Origin: Dermatophilaceae bacterium
Lineage (GTDB): Bacteria; Actinomycetota; Actinomycetes; Actinomycetales; Dermatophilaceae
Direction: 5' to 3'
Assembly: GCA_014377705.1 (NCBI GenBank)
Contig: JACMPC010000103.1
Coordinates: 1-45,655, forward strand
Length of the DNA stretch: 45,655 nt
Shown: in pieces, positions 1 to 8,351 of the stretch
Position numbering within the stretch: the stretch's first letter is position 1
Layout: each line of letters starts with the position of its first letter
Position numbers and translations under genes: made by a program
Notes under the pieces: model-generated
Databases searched by the model: none
The model's input: the letters and a program-made list of their open reading frames with translations, nothing else
What the model was told of the DNA's origin: nothing

Positions 1-641
1 CCTCGCGGCAGATCCTGCGCCACGCCACCCGGGCGGATGTAGGCATGGTTCATCCGAAGGCCGGTGATCATCTCGAAGATCGCCAGGATGCGCTCGCGCT
101 CACGAAAGCCGATCGTCATGATGGTGGTCGCGCCCATCTCCATGCCGCCGGTGGCCAGGGCCACGAGGTGGGAGCCGACGCGGTTGAGCTCCATCATGAG
201 GACGCGGATGGTGCTGGCGCGCTCAGGAACCTGGTCGGTGATGCCGAGCAGCTTCTCGACACCCAGGCAGTAGGCCGTCTCGTTGAACAGCGGCGCGAGA
301 TAGTCCATCCGGGTGCAGAACGTCACGCCCTGGGTCCAGTTACGGAACTCCATGTTCTTCTCGATACCGGTGTGCAGGTAGCCGATCCCCGCCCGCGCCT
401 CGGTGACCGACTCGCCGTCGAGCTCAAGGATGAGGCGTAGAACACCGTGCGTCGAGGGGTGCTGGGGACCCATGTTGACAACGATCCGCTCCTCATGGAG
501 GGACGAAGACTCATCGACGATGGCATCCCAGTCGCCGCCGATCGCGTTGTAGACCCGGGCGCCCTCGGCGTCCTTGGTGTCGGCAACCGAGGTGGCATAG
601 ATGTCAGGCCTCTGGCGAGAGTGCTCAGTCTGTTCGGTCAT
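1..641 (-). CDS. nuoD: NADH-quinone oxidoreductase subunit D (partial, C-terminus outside window)
   Basis: The 49-kDa-type subunit of respiratory complex I, which lines the quinone site on the peripheral arm at the inner face of the membrane. The first 213 residues are present and the rest lies beyond position 1. Visible family signatures are GPQHPSTHG near residue 60, then [12 protein letters not shown] and [15 protein letters not shown], and [12 protein letters not shown] later. The ATG at 641 lies 16 bp after the nuoC stop; the upstream Shine-Dalgarno is weak (GGGGTCGGA), so translation may depend on coupling to nuoC. It is the fourth gene of a leftward nuoABCD run. The identification is secure; only the C-terminal part cannot be judged. 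Confidence 0.97.
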   Translation of the reverse strand, partial: MTEQTEHSRQRPDIYATSVADTKDAEGARVYNAIGGDWDAIVDESSSLHEERIVVNMGPQHPSTHGVLRLILELDGESVTEARAGIGYLHTGIEKNMEFRNWTQGVTFCTRMDYLAPLFNETAYCLGVEKLLGITDQVPERASTIRVLMMELNRVGSHLVALATGGMEMGATTIMTIGFRERERILAIFEMITGLRMNHAYIRPGGVAQDLPR

Positions 642-657
642 GACTTGTCCGACCCCA

Positions 658-1377
658 TCAGTTGTACGACCTTCGCTGGTCCGGCGGCAGGATGGTGGCG
701 CCCTTGTACTCAACCGGGATGCCACCGAGGGGATAGTCCTTGCGCTGCGGGTGACCTGGCCAGTCGTCAGGCATGAGGATTCGGGTCAACGCCGGGTGGC
801 CGTCGAACTCGATGCCGAACATGTCCCAGGTCTCGCGTTCGTGCCAGTCGTTGGCCGGGTAGACCTCGACGATGGAGGGAATGTGACAGTCATCGTCCGG
901 GCAGGTGACCTCGAGGCGAATCACCCTGCCACCGTTGGTGATCGAACGAAGGTGATACACGGCATGGAACTCACGGCCGGTCTCCTGCGGGTAGTGGACA
1001 CCGGAGACGCCGGTGCACATCTCGAAGCGCAGCGCAGGGGCATCCCGCAGCGCGCGGGCAACAGCGAGCAGATGCTCCCGGGCCACGAAGACGGTCATCT
1101 CGCCCCTGTCGATCACCACCCGCTCGACGGCCTGGGCGTAGGAGGCGCTGCCGCCGATGAGGGCGCGTTCCAGGTGGTCGGCCACCTCGTCGTAGTACCC
1201 GCCGTAGGGGCGGACAGCGGCAGCCGGGAAGAGCACGGGAGCCACCAGACCGCCATACCCGCTGGTGTCCCCGCCGTCGGAGGCACCGAACATGCCTTGT
1301 CGCGAGCCGATGACGACAGGCTCGGGGTTCGTCCCCGGAGCGGCAGGCAGGTTGTCCTTGTGGCCCTCGTCGCTCAT
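658..1377 (-). CDS. nuoC: NADH-quinone oxidoreductase subunit C
   Basis: The 30-kDa-type subunit of complex I, part of the hydrophilic arm that contacts NuoD and NuoB. The 239-residue product has the conserved C-terminal half with [20 protein letters not shown], then the family signature [16 protein letters not shown] and the end motif RKDYPLGG. The first 60 residues are a poorly conserved, Gly-rich extension common in actinobacterial NuoC. The ATG overlaps the nuoB stop by four bases (ATGA), which indicates translational coupling in the operon. No anomalies were seen. Confidence 0.97.
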   Translation of the reverse strand: MSDEGHKDNLPAAPGTNPEPVVIGSRQGMFGASDGGDTSGYGGLVAPVLFPAAAVRPYGGYYDEVADHLERALIGGSASYAQAVERVVIDRGEMTVFVAREHLLAVARALRDAPALRFEMCTGVSGVHYPQETGREFHAVYHLRSITNGGRVIRLEVTCPDDDCHIPSIVEVYPANDWHERETWDMFGIEFDGHPALTRILMPDDWPGHPQRKDYPLGGIPVEYKGATILPPDQRRSYN

Positions 1378-1928
1378 GCGAGCAGACCCTTCATGTCGTG
1401 GGTGGGCGTCGCGGCCAGACCCGCCGCCTCAGCCGCATGGGCCGCGTTGACCCGGTTGACCCCGAGCGGCGCGTTCTGGATCTGCTCGTGCAAGGTGATG
1501 ATCGCGTTGAGCAGCATCTCGGGCCTGGGCGGACAGCCCGGCAGGTAGACGTCCACCGGGACGATGTGATCGACCCCCTGCACGATCGCGTAGTTGTTGA
1601 ACATGCCGCCGGAGCTGGCGCAGACGCCCATCGAGATGACCCACTTGGGCTCAGGCATCTGGTCATAGACCTGGCGCAGGACGGGAGCCATCTTCTGGCT
1701 GACCCGGCCCGCCACGATCATCAGGTCCGCCTGGCGTGGCGTGGCGCTGAAGCGCTCCATGCCGAAGCGGGCGATGTCGTAGTCGGGAGTGCCGACGGCC
1801 ATCATCTCGATCGCGCAGCAGGCCAGGCCGAAGGTGGCCGGCCAGACCGAGCTCTTGCGCATGTAGCCCGCAAGCTGCTCGACCGTGGTCAGCAGGATGC
1901 CGGCAGGAAGCTTCTCTTCGATACCCAT
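1374..1928 (-). CDS. nuoB: NADH-quinone oxidoreductase subunit B
   Basis: The complex I subunit that holds the terminal iron-sulfur cluster N2 next to the quinone pocket. It is 184 residues. The four expected cluster ligands are visible as adjacent Cys37-Cys38 (LACCAIEMM), Cys103 (GVCASSGG) and Cys132 (LPGCPPRPE). I chose the ATG at 1928 because a strong AGGAGG lies 7 bases upstream (minus strand, about 1936-1942). An in-frame ATG at 1952 would add eight residues (MGLRRDEA), overlap nuoA and put that ribosome-binding site inside the gene. It sits 14 bp after nuoA and overlaps nuoC by four bases. Confidence 0.97.
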   Translation of the reverse strand: MGIEEKLPAGILLTTVEQLAGYMRKSSVWPATFGLACCAIEMMAVGTPDYDIARFGMERFSATPRQADLMIVAGRVSQKMAPVLRQVYDQMPEPKWVISMGVCASSGGMFNNYAIVQGVDHIVPVDVYLPGCPPRPEMLLNAIITLHEQIQNAPLGVNRVNAAHAAEAAGLAATPTHDMKGLLA

Positions 1929-1942
1929 CGCTTCGTCCCTCC

Positions 1943-2305
1943 TCAGTCCCACTCAAGCCCGCCACGACGCCAGACATAGGCGTACGCGACGAACACCGTC
2001 AGGATGAACAGCACCATCTCGACCAGCGCGAACAGACCGAGCTTGCTGAAGGCCACCGCAAACGGGTAGAGGAAGACGCTCTCAATGTCGAAGATGATGA
2101 AAAGCATCGCAGTCAGGTAGTACTTGACCGGGACCTTGCCCCCGCCGAGTGCCTGCGGGGTGGGCTCGATGCCGCACTCGTAGGCGTCGACCTTGGCCCG
2201 GTTGTAGCGCCTGGGCCCGACAAACGAGAGGCCCAGCACGGACACGACGGCAAAGCCGACGCCGCAGGCGGCGAGGAACAACAGTGGAACGTACGGGTTC
2301 GTCAT
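1943..2305 (-). CDS. nuoA: NADH-quinone oxidoreductase subunit A
   Basis: A small membrane subunit of complex I, 120 residues with three predicted transmembrane helices (about residues 6-27, 62-84 and 88-110). The conserved loop between helices 1 and 2 contains YECGIEPTP, and the second helix carries the acidic [12 protein letters not shown] motif. It is the first nuo gene. The 82-bp gap from menJ (2306-2387) holds a TAGGAT -10-like hexamer on the minus strand at 2366-2371 and a GGGGAG ribosome-binding site. The nuo genes therefore probably have their own promoter in addition to any read-through from menJ. The promoter call is tentative because no clear -35 is visible. Confidence 0.97.
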   Translation of the reverse strand: MTNPYVPLLFLAACGVGFAVVSVLGLSFVGPRRYNRAKVDAYECGIEPTPQALGGGKVPVKYYLTAMLFIIFDIESVFLYPFAVAFSKLGLFALVEMVLFILTVFVAYAYVWRRGGLEWD

Positions 2306-2387
2306 CGGGGCGCGCTCCCCTTTCGGTGGCAGGTGTGCTGGGTGAGGTCACCCGGAGACGGCACAATCCTAGAGATGGCCTCAGAGC

Positions 2388-3776
2388 TCATGCGTCGGGG
2401 GCCATCTTCGACAGTGCATTGATCAGCCGGTCGCCTGCGTCGCCGCCATGCGGCTCGGCAAGGTTGGCCATGATCTTGAGCAGGAGCTTCATCATCGTGG
2501 TGCGCGGCAGACCGTACTTGACGGCGAGCCGCATGATCTCGGGGTGACCGATCATGGTGGCGAAGCCGCGGCCCAGCGTGTAGTAACCGCCGAGGGCATC
2601 CTTCATCACCCGCGGGTAGGACTGCAGGACCTTCTCGCGGCCGGCGTCGGTCTGACGGGCGAACGCCTGGGCGATGACCTCAGAAGCCAGGCGGCCGGAC
2701 TCCATGGCGTAGGCGATGCCCTCGCCGTTGAAGGGGTTGACCATCCCGCCGGCGTCCCCGACCAGCAGCAGTCCCAGGTCGTAGTGCGGCTGACGGTTGA
2801 AACCCATCGGCAGCGCGGCACCGCGGACCGGACCGGTCATCGTCGCCTCGTTGAAGGCCCATTCCGGGGGCAGCGTGTCGACCCAGCGCTTGAGCACGTC
2901 CTTGTAGTCCGTCTTGCCGAAGGCAGCCGAGGTGTTCAGGATGCCCAGACCCACGTTGGAGGTGCCGTCCCCGACACCGAAGATCCACCCGTACCCGGGT
3001 AGCAGGACCCTGCGGCCCTGGCTGTCACGAGACCACAGCTCGAGCCAGGACTCGAGGTAGTCGTCGTCGTGGCGGGGGCTCGTGTAGTAGGTGCGGACCG
3101 CCACGCCCATCGGCCGGTCGTCTCTCCTCGGCCGGTGCATCGACATGCTCAGCCGACTGGAGTTGCCATCGGCGGCCACCACCAGCGGCGCCCTGAACTC
3201 CAGCGCGGGAGCCCCTGCGTCCTTGCCCCCGGCATCCATCGCCTTGGCCCGGACACCGATGATGGCGCCGGTGCGCTCATCCAGGATGGGGCCGGTCACG
3301 CTGGTGGACTCGAGCAGGCGCGCGCCGTGCTTGACCGCGTGCCTGGCCAGGATCTCGTCGAAGTCCAGCCTCGTCCGCACCAGGCCGTATGGCGGGAAGC
3401 TCGCCAGGTCTGGCCACGGGAGCTCAAGGCGCACCCCTCCGCCGACGATGCGCAGGCCGTGGTTCTTGATCCAGCCGTCCTCGGCCGGAGTAGGGATGCC
3501 CAGGGTGATCAGCTCGCGCACCGCCCGGGGAGTCAGGCCGTCGCCGCAGACCTTCTCGCGCGGGAACGCCGCCTTCTCCAGCAGCAGCACGTCCAGCCCG
3601 GCCATGGCCAGATACGCCGCGGTAGCGGATCCGCTGGGCCCCGCGCCGACGACGATGACATCGGCGGTCCCAACGCGCTGCGAGGAAGGGGTCGCCGAGG
3701 GGACCGACTGCGCCGATGGTGCACTTCGAGCGCCGGCTGTGCTGCCTGTGGCGGCACTGATGCTGCTGTGACTCAC
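2388..3776 (-). CDS. menJ: geranylgeranyl reductase-family FAD oxidoreductase, probable menaquinone reductase MenJ
   Basis: A flavoprotein of the geranylgeranyl reductase/MenJ group, which in mycobacteria saturates one isoprene unit of the menaquinone side chain. The 462-residue product has an FAD-binding dinucleotide motif GAGPSG at residues 44-49, the PREKVCGDGLTPRAV motif shortly after, and the second FAD motif LLVGDAGGMVNPFNGEGI near residue 330. The first 36 residues are a Ser/Ala-rich tail. The GTG at 3776 is preceded by GAGG. Its position between menG and nuoA supports a menaquinone substrate over a carotenoid or chlorophyll one. The exact reaction is inferred from family and context. 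Confidence 0.85.
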   Translation of the reverse strand: MSHSSISAATGSTAGARSAPSAQSVPSATPSSQRVGTADVIVVGAGPSGSATAAYLAMAGLDVLLLEKAAFPREKVCGDGLTPRAVRELITLGIPTPAEDGWIKNHGLRIVGGGVRLELPWPDLASFPPYGLVRTRLDFDEILARHAVKHGARLLESTSVTGPILDERTGAIIGVRAKAMDAGGKDAGAPALEFRAPLVVAADGNSSRLSMSMHRPRRDDRPMGVAVRTYYTSPRHDDDYLESWLELWSRDSQGRRVLLPGYGWIFGVGDGTSNVGLGILNTSAAFGKTDYKDVLKRWVDTLPPEWAFNEATMTGPVRGAALPMGFNRQPHYDLGLLLVGDAGGMVNPFNGEGIAYAMESGRLASEVIAQAFARQTDAGREKVLQSYPRVMKDALGGYYTLGRGFATMIGHPEIMRLAVKYGLPRTTMMKLLLKIMANLAEPHGGDAGDRLINALSKMAPDA

Positions 3777-3880
3777 GCGGGGGCCTCATCATGGGAATTA
3801 CTGCCGGCACTGAACCGGACTGCGCTTGTGAAGAGTTTCACGACCTCTGAACTCTACGCTGAAGGGACCCTTCCATCGTA

Positions 3881-3896
3881 CTTAGGGGAACCTAAG
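3881..3896. promoter_or_regulatory. inverted repeat upstream of menJ resembling part of a DtxR/IdeR iron box
   Basis: Six-base arms CTTAGG and CCTAAG are separated by GGAA in the 151-bp gap between menG and menJ, about 105 bp before the menJ start. The core TTAGG-N4-CCTAA occurs in the 19-bp DtxR/IdeR consensus, but only 12 of 19 consensus positions match in either orientation. It could equally be a chance palindrome or a weak end-of-menG hairpin, since no T tract follows. Otherwise this gap shows only a possible TAGAGT -10 (minus, 3851-3856). Confidence 0.3.
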
Positions 3897-3927
3897 ACAC
3901 AACCACCCAGGGTGCCTGAAGGACCAG

Positions 3928-4632
3928 TCAGAGCCTCGCTGCGGCCTTGGTGGCGCGATGCAGCGCCACGATGCCACCGGACAGGTTCCGCCATGCCACG
4001 CTCTGCCATCCGGCGGTGGTGATCAGGCTCGCCATACCAGCCTGGTCGGGCCAAGCCTGGATGGACTCTGCCAGATAGACGTAGGAATCGGGATTCGAGC
4101 TGACTCTGCGCGCGATCGACGGCAGGGATCGCATGAGGTACTTGGAGTACACCGTCCGGAAAAGCCCGTTCCGCGGCTGGCTGAACTCACAGATGACCAG
4201 CGAGCCACCAGGCTTGGTGACGCGCAGGAACTCCGCCAGCGCCTCGCTGGTGCCCACCACGTTGCGCAGCCCGAACGACATGGTCACGGCGTCGAAGGAG
4301 TCGTCCGCAAACGGCAGCCTGAGCGCATCGGCGGCGGTGAAGGCGAGATCCGGCCGGCGACGGTTGCCGACCCTCAGCATGCCCAGAGAGAAGTCGGCCG
4401 GCACGACATGGACGCCCGCGTCCGCGAACGGCTCACTGCTGGTGCCGGTTCCTGCCGCGATATCGAGCACGATGTCACCGCAGGTGGCGTCCACCGTCTG
4501 GCGCACCAGCTTGCGCCATCGGCGGTCCTGGCCCAGGGACAGGACGTCGTTGGTCAGGTCGTACTTCGCTGCGACGTCATCGAACATCGCGGCGACGTCG
4601 CGGGGTTGTTTGTCGAGGCTGGCGCGGGTCAT
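3928..4632 (-). CDS. menG: demethylmenaquinone methyltransferase
   Basis: The last step of menaquinone synthesis, SAM-dependent C-methylation of demethylmenaquinone (UbiE/MenG family). The 234-residue product starts with [19 protein letters not shown], the typical N-terminal family signature. It has the SAM motif LDIAAGTG at residues 56-63 and the post-motif [11 protein letters not shown] chose the ATG at 4632 because GAGGA lies seven bases upstream; a longer frame from 4686 would only add unconserved residues that overlap the divergent promoter. It is transcribed away from menF, upstream of menJ and the nuo genes. Confidence 0.95.
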   Translation of the reverse strand: MTRASLDKQPRDVAAMFDDVAAKYDLTNDVLSLGQDRRWRKLVRQTVDATCGDIVLDIAAGTGTSSEPFADAGVHVVPADFSLGMLRVGNRRRPDLAFTAADALRLPFADDSFDAVTMSFGLRNVVGTSEALAEFLRVTKPGGSLVICEFSQPRNGLFRTVYSKYLMRSLPSIARRVSSNPDSYVYLAESIQAWPDQAGMASLITTAGWQSVAWRNLSGGIVALHRATKAAARL

Positions 4633-4721
4633 GGTCCCATCCTCGCTGATAGGGGCAACTTGTGGCTCCGGCAGCGTCGGCTGCACACCTGGGTGCGCTG
4701 GTCGTCGTAGGCTTGACGGTC
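4633..4721. promoter_or_regulatory. divergent promoter region menG/menF
   Basis: These 89 bp separate two menaquinone genes that face away from each other and must hold both promoters. On the plus strand TAGGCT at 4708-4713 is a plausible -10 that ends eight bases before the menF GTG at 4722, so the menF transcript may be leaderless. No convincing -35 hexamer or operator was found. Confidence 0.4.
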
Positions 4722-6029
4722 GTGACCTCCTCGCCGCAATTCGAGCCGACTACACCGGAGTCGCCAGCTGCGTCTGTCCCGGTCCTGGTGGCCCGCACGG
4801 TCGCGATCGACGATCCTGGTGCGTTGCTGGCCTTGCTTCCCGAGGCCATGAGCCCGGAGCAGATCTCATCATGGGTCCGCAACGGGGAGGGACTGGTCGG
4901 CTGGGGACGGGCGCTGACCTGCCAGACCCGTGGCACCAACCGCTTTGCCGAGGCACAGGCGTGGTGGCAGTCGGTGGTGGAGCACGCTGTGGTTCGCGAT
5001 GACCTCCATCTACGGGGAACCGGACCCGTCGCGTTCGGGTCCTTCTCGTTCTCCGCAGACTCCCCCGCGGGCGCCATCCTCGTGGTGCCCGAAGTGCTGG
5101 TGGGACACCGCGGTTCGCAGTCGTGGATGACGACGATCGGAGTCGACTCGCACCTGCCCGCTGGCCGTGACCCGTCAGTGGCTTCGCCCCCGGTCCCACC
5201 CCTGGACGTGACGTTCGCCGATGGCGCGCTCTCGGGCGTGCGGTGGTCGACCGTGGTCACCCGGGCCGTCGAACGCATCAACGCCGGCGAGATGGACAAG
5301 GTGGTTCTCGCGCGCGACCTCGCGGTCAACGCCAGCTCGGCGATCGACCCGCGCTGGCTTCTCCACCGCCTCGCCGAGCGGTACGACACGACCTGGGTCT
5401 TCGCGGTCGACGGGCTGGTGGGGGCCACGCCCGAGCTGCTCGTCCGGCTGGAGAAGGGCCTGGTCACCTCCCGGGTGCTGGCCGGGACCATCCGCCGCTC
5501 GGGCGATGATAACCACGACCTCGCGCTGGCCGCCTCGCTGGCCCGTTCGTCCAAGGACCTCGAGGAACATGAGTATGCCGTTCGCTCGGTCGCCGAGTCC
5601 CTGGCACCGCACTGTTCGTCGATCAACGTTCCCGAGTCGCCGTTCGTCCTGCACCTGTCCAACGTGATGCACCTGGCCACGGACGTTGCCGGCGTGCTGA
5701 CTGACGGCGCCACGTCGCTGGCCCTCGCCGCGTCGCTGCACCCCTCGGCCGCAGTCTGCGGGACGCCGAGGCCCGTTGCCGACGCCGCAATCAGCGAGCT
5801 GGAGCAGATGGACCGCGGACGGTATGCCGGCCCGGTCGGCTGGATGGACGCTGCCGGGGATGGCGAGTGGGGAATTGCGCTGCGCTGCGGGGCTCTCGAC
5901 GCTGCCGACCCGAAGCGGATCCGGCTCTTCGCGGGCTGTGGCGTCGTTGCCGGGTCCGACCCCGCCTCCGAGCTGGCGGAGTCCGATGCCAAGTTCGTCC
6001 CCATGAGAGACGCCCTCACCGCCACCTGA
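4722..6029 (+). CDS. menF: isochorismate synthase
   Basis: Converts chorismate to isochorismate, the first committed step of menaquinone synthesis (chorismate-binding enzyme fold). The C-terminal two thirds carry the family hallmarks: [12 protein letters not shown], the [13 protein letters not shown] region, [38 protein letters not shown] and the end motif [19 protein letters not shown] (here IRLFAGCG). The GTG at 4722 gives 435 residues; an upstream GTG at 4662 would overlap the divergent promoter. The menaquinone context favours MenF over a siderophore EntC; no other siderophore genes are present. Confidence 0.92.
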   Translation: MTSSPQFEPTTPESPAASVPVLVARTVAIDDPGALLALLPEAMSPEQISSWVRNGEGLVGWGRALTCQTRGTNRFAEAQAWWQSVVEHAVVRDDLHLRGTGPVAFGSFSFSADSPAGAILVVPEVLVGHRGSQSWMTTIGVDSHLPAGRDPSVASPPVPPLDVTFADGALSGVRWSTVVTRAVERINAGEMDKVVLARDLAVNASSAIDPRWLLHRLAERYDTTWVFAVDGLVGATPELLVRLEKGLVTSRVLAGTIRRSGDDNHDLALAASLARSSKDLEEHEYAVRSVAESLAPHCSSINVPESPFVLHLSNVMHLATDVAGVLTDGATSLALAASLHPSAAVCGTPRPVADAAISELEQMDRGRYAGPVGWMDAAGDGEWGIALRCGALDAADPKRIRLFAGCGVVAGSDPASELAESDAKFVPMRDALTAT

Positions 6030-6036
6030 GTACGAC

Positions 6037-6070
6037 ATCATGTGAGGCGCCTGATCATGTGAGGCGCCTG
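6037..6070. repeat. perfect 17-bp tandem duplication just after menF
   Basis: Two exact copies of ATCATGTGAGGCGCCTG stand head to tail (6037-6053 and 6054-6070), starting seven bases after the menF stop. No terminator-like stem follows, so this looks like a recent slippage duplication. The rest of the gap to 6184 holds nothing I can assign. Confidence 0.9.
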
Positions 6071-6184
6071 CCCGGCTGGAGGATCAGATCGAGGATCTCG
6101 TGAGGGCGATTGACCACGCCCTGGCCTGACGTCGCGAAAGCACGTCGCCGGGTACCGGGCAGAACCGCCTCCTGGGCTCGCGGC

Positions 6185-7118
6185 ATGACGATCTCGATCG
6201 TGCCGCTCACCGCTGCCGACCGGCAGAGGCTTCTCAACGTCGACCTGGCTGCGTTCTTCTTCGACCCGAACGCCTATCCGGCTGAGGTCGCCACCCGCCA
6301 CTTCGACTGGGCAAGCACGTTCGGGGCCAGTCGCGAGGGCACTGAGGACCCGGCAGGTGTCTGCACGTCATACGACATGGCAGTGACGGCAACGGGGCCG
6401 CTGGGCTCGCTGGCCCGGTGCCCATGGCAGGGCTGTCGTGGGTGTCGGTCCACCCCGACCATCGCCGTCGCGGCGTGTTGCGCGCGATGATCACCCACCA
6501 TTTCGCGCAGCTCCATGAACAGGGGGCGGCGTTGAGCGGGCTGCACGCGGCCGAGGTCCAGATCTATGACAATTTCGGCTACGGGATCGGCTCGGTCGAG
6601 CTGTTGCTCAAGCTCGAGCGCGGCGCTGTCTTCAACGCGCCGAACCTGGACGCGGCCGCCAGCGAGGTCACCACCAGGCTCATCGATCGCTGTGAGCGGC
6701 CGTGGGGCCGTGGGGCCGACGATCCCCTCCTGTGGTGGCCCGGCGGCCCGCTGGAGGTCGGCGTCAGGAGCTCCGACTCCTTGTGGCTGCGACTGGTCGA
6801 CGTGGGCACGGCCCTCGCGGCGCGCGGCTACTCCGCCGCCTGCGACGTGGTTCTGGAGGTCGCGGACCCCGTCTGCTTGTGGAACGAGGGCACCTGGCGG
6901 CTGACAGTCGCCGGGACGGGGTGGCGTCGTGCGTGCCCACCTCCGACGAAGCGGGCCCGAGGCTGCCGGTGCAGAGCCTGGGCGCCGCCTATCTGGGGTC
7001 GAGGAGCATCGCCGCGCAGGCACACGAGGGTCTGGCCACCGAGCTGAAGGCCGGCGCGGTGCGGAGTCGCTCGCGGGCCATGAGCTGCGACCGTGAACCG
7101 GTCGGATCCATCGAGTTC
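6185..7118 (+). pseudogene. decayed Eis-family GNAT N-acetyltransferase
   Basis: A relic of an Eis-like acetyltransferase; functional members have two GNAT domains and a C-terminal sterol-carrier-like domain (about 400 residues). Frame 1 gives the N-terminus (MTISIVPLTAADRQ). Near 6415-6419 the reading moves to a second frame that carries the acetyl-CoA loop VSVHPDHRRRGVLRAM and IYDNFGYG. Near 6917 it moves to a third frame with LPVQSLGAAYLGSRS and the terminal SIEF. Both shifts are healed by restoring one G to a G run. About 90-100 residues, covering most of the second GNAT domain, are also missing in frame, between LIDRCERP and DDPLLWWPGGP. The normal stop after SIEF is lost. Confidence 0.85.
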
Positions 7119-7296
7119 TCACGCGGTTCTCAGGCGTGGCGGTTCTGTTGCGTGGCGGTCCTGATGCCTGGCGCCCCAGGTCGCCTGACGCTGTCCTGCT
7201 TCGCTACACCTGTCCGTCGATTTGACGATAGGGCCCGATGGCCGTCAGATCAAAACACTAGTTCGAAAACTGCTGACCACACACTGGGAGCTGCGT

Positions 7297-8248
7297 ATGG
7301 CGGGTACGACGGGCGTGGTGACGTCTCCTGACGTGCCCTTTCTTGATGCGGGCTCCCCTGTTTTTAATGTGATGAGTCACCTCGCCGTGGAGCTGGGTGC
7401 GGCGACCCCCGGCGGACTGTCCGGGGTGAGAAGCGAGCAGGCTCTGGCCGTGGTCGAGGCAGTAGGGGCGATCAAGGCATGGGCCAACTCAGTCTCTGTC
7501 GAGGCGACAGCAGCGATGACCCCAGCCACCTACCGTGTGCCGACAGCCATGGCCGAGCAGGTCCGAACCCGCGACGGCGTATGCCGCGCGCCCCAGGCTG
7601 CGAGATCCCCACCAACCACGCCGACCTCGACCACAGCATCGAATGGGAGCCCCTCGGCGGCGGTGGCCCCACCGCCGAGACCAACCTCAGCGCAGTGCAC
7701 AGAGCCCCTTACAACCTCAAGACGGCGGGCTTCTGGGACAGCCACCAGGCACCTGACGGAACCCTGACCTGGACCACCGCCGCAGGCCGGACGGTGACGA
7801 CCTACCCCTACATCTGCGACCACCCCGACCACTTCCCCGTCACGGCCTCATTGCTGGAGACCCGGCTCGGCCGCAAGCTCGCCCGGGCGCTGAACCCCGC
7901 GATCCCCCTACCCGGACACATCAATCTCCTCGACGAGATCCGCTGGGGGCAGAAGCCTGCACCCGCCGCAGCACGACCCCCTCAACACACCTGGGCCACT
8001 TGCCCGCTGAACCGGCGGCCAGGTCCTCGACCAGCGCCACACGACCAGCCATCAGCCGCAGCCACGGCAAGGGCAACGGCAACGGTTGCGACCACGGTGA
8101 CGACAGCAACGACAGCAACGACAGCAACGACAGCAACGACAGCAACGACAGCAACGACAGCAACGACAGCAACGACAGCAACGACAGCAACGCCTACGAC
8201 GCCTACGACGCCTACGACGACGACGGCAACAGCAATGGCAACGGCTAG
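7297..8248 (+). pseudogene. degenerate DUF222/HNH endonuclease gene
   Basis: DUF222-HNH proteins are multicopy actinobacterial proteins with a long DUF222 domain followed by an HNH nuclease. Here an ATG at 7297 with a GGGAG site opens a frame whose N-terminus (LAVVEAVGAIKAWANSVSVE) jumps directly to YRVPTAMAEQVRTRDGVC, so most of the DUF222 domain is deleted. At about 7590 one extra base shifts the frame into the HNH core (GCEIPTNHADLDHSIEW, ETNLSAVHR, NLKTAGFW). Near 7985-8000 codon usage moves to another frame that encodes a Ser/Arg/Gly tail, then DSN repeats, and stops at 8248. The ATP- or metal-dependent function is almost certainly lost. Confidence 0.8.
8102..8191. repeat. 9-bp minisatellite, ten perfect copies
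   Basis: Ten uninterrupted copies of GACAGCAAC fill 8102-8191. Three copies of GCCTACGAC follow at 8192-8218, then a degenerate GAC/GGCAAC tail. In the plus-strand frame that ends at 8248 these read Asp-Ser-Asn x10 and then Ala-Tyr-Asp x3, always with C in the third codon position. That fits the coding bias of the genome and marks this as the original frame of the HNH tail. In the HNH core frame the same DNA reads Thr-Thr-Ala. Confidence 0.95.
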
Positions 8249-8351
8249 GGCTGATGTCAGGGCCGCCCTAGTCGACGCGCCACCGCCTTTCTGACGGGTT
8301 CCGGACTTGACGACATGTAGGGCCCGCAGCCTGTGGACACCTACACGCCAT

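Noticed and set aside
6055-6182. Minus-strand frame ending HEILDLILQPGRRLT after menF
   Set aside because: It has moderate coding bias and looks like the end of an enzyme, but no start or recognisable domain is present; it may be a gene scrap next to the two pseudogenes.
7240-7275. LexA/SOS box before the HNH relic
   Set aside because: TTCGAAAAC is only half of the actinobacterial TCGAACN4GTTCGA site.
8098-8250. CRISPR-like array in the HNH tail
   Set aside because: The unit is a contiguous 9-bp coding repeat without spacers.
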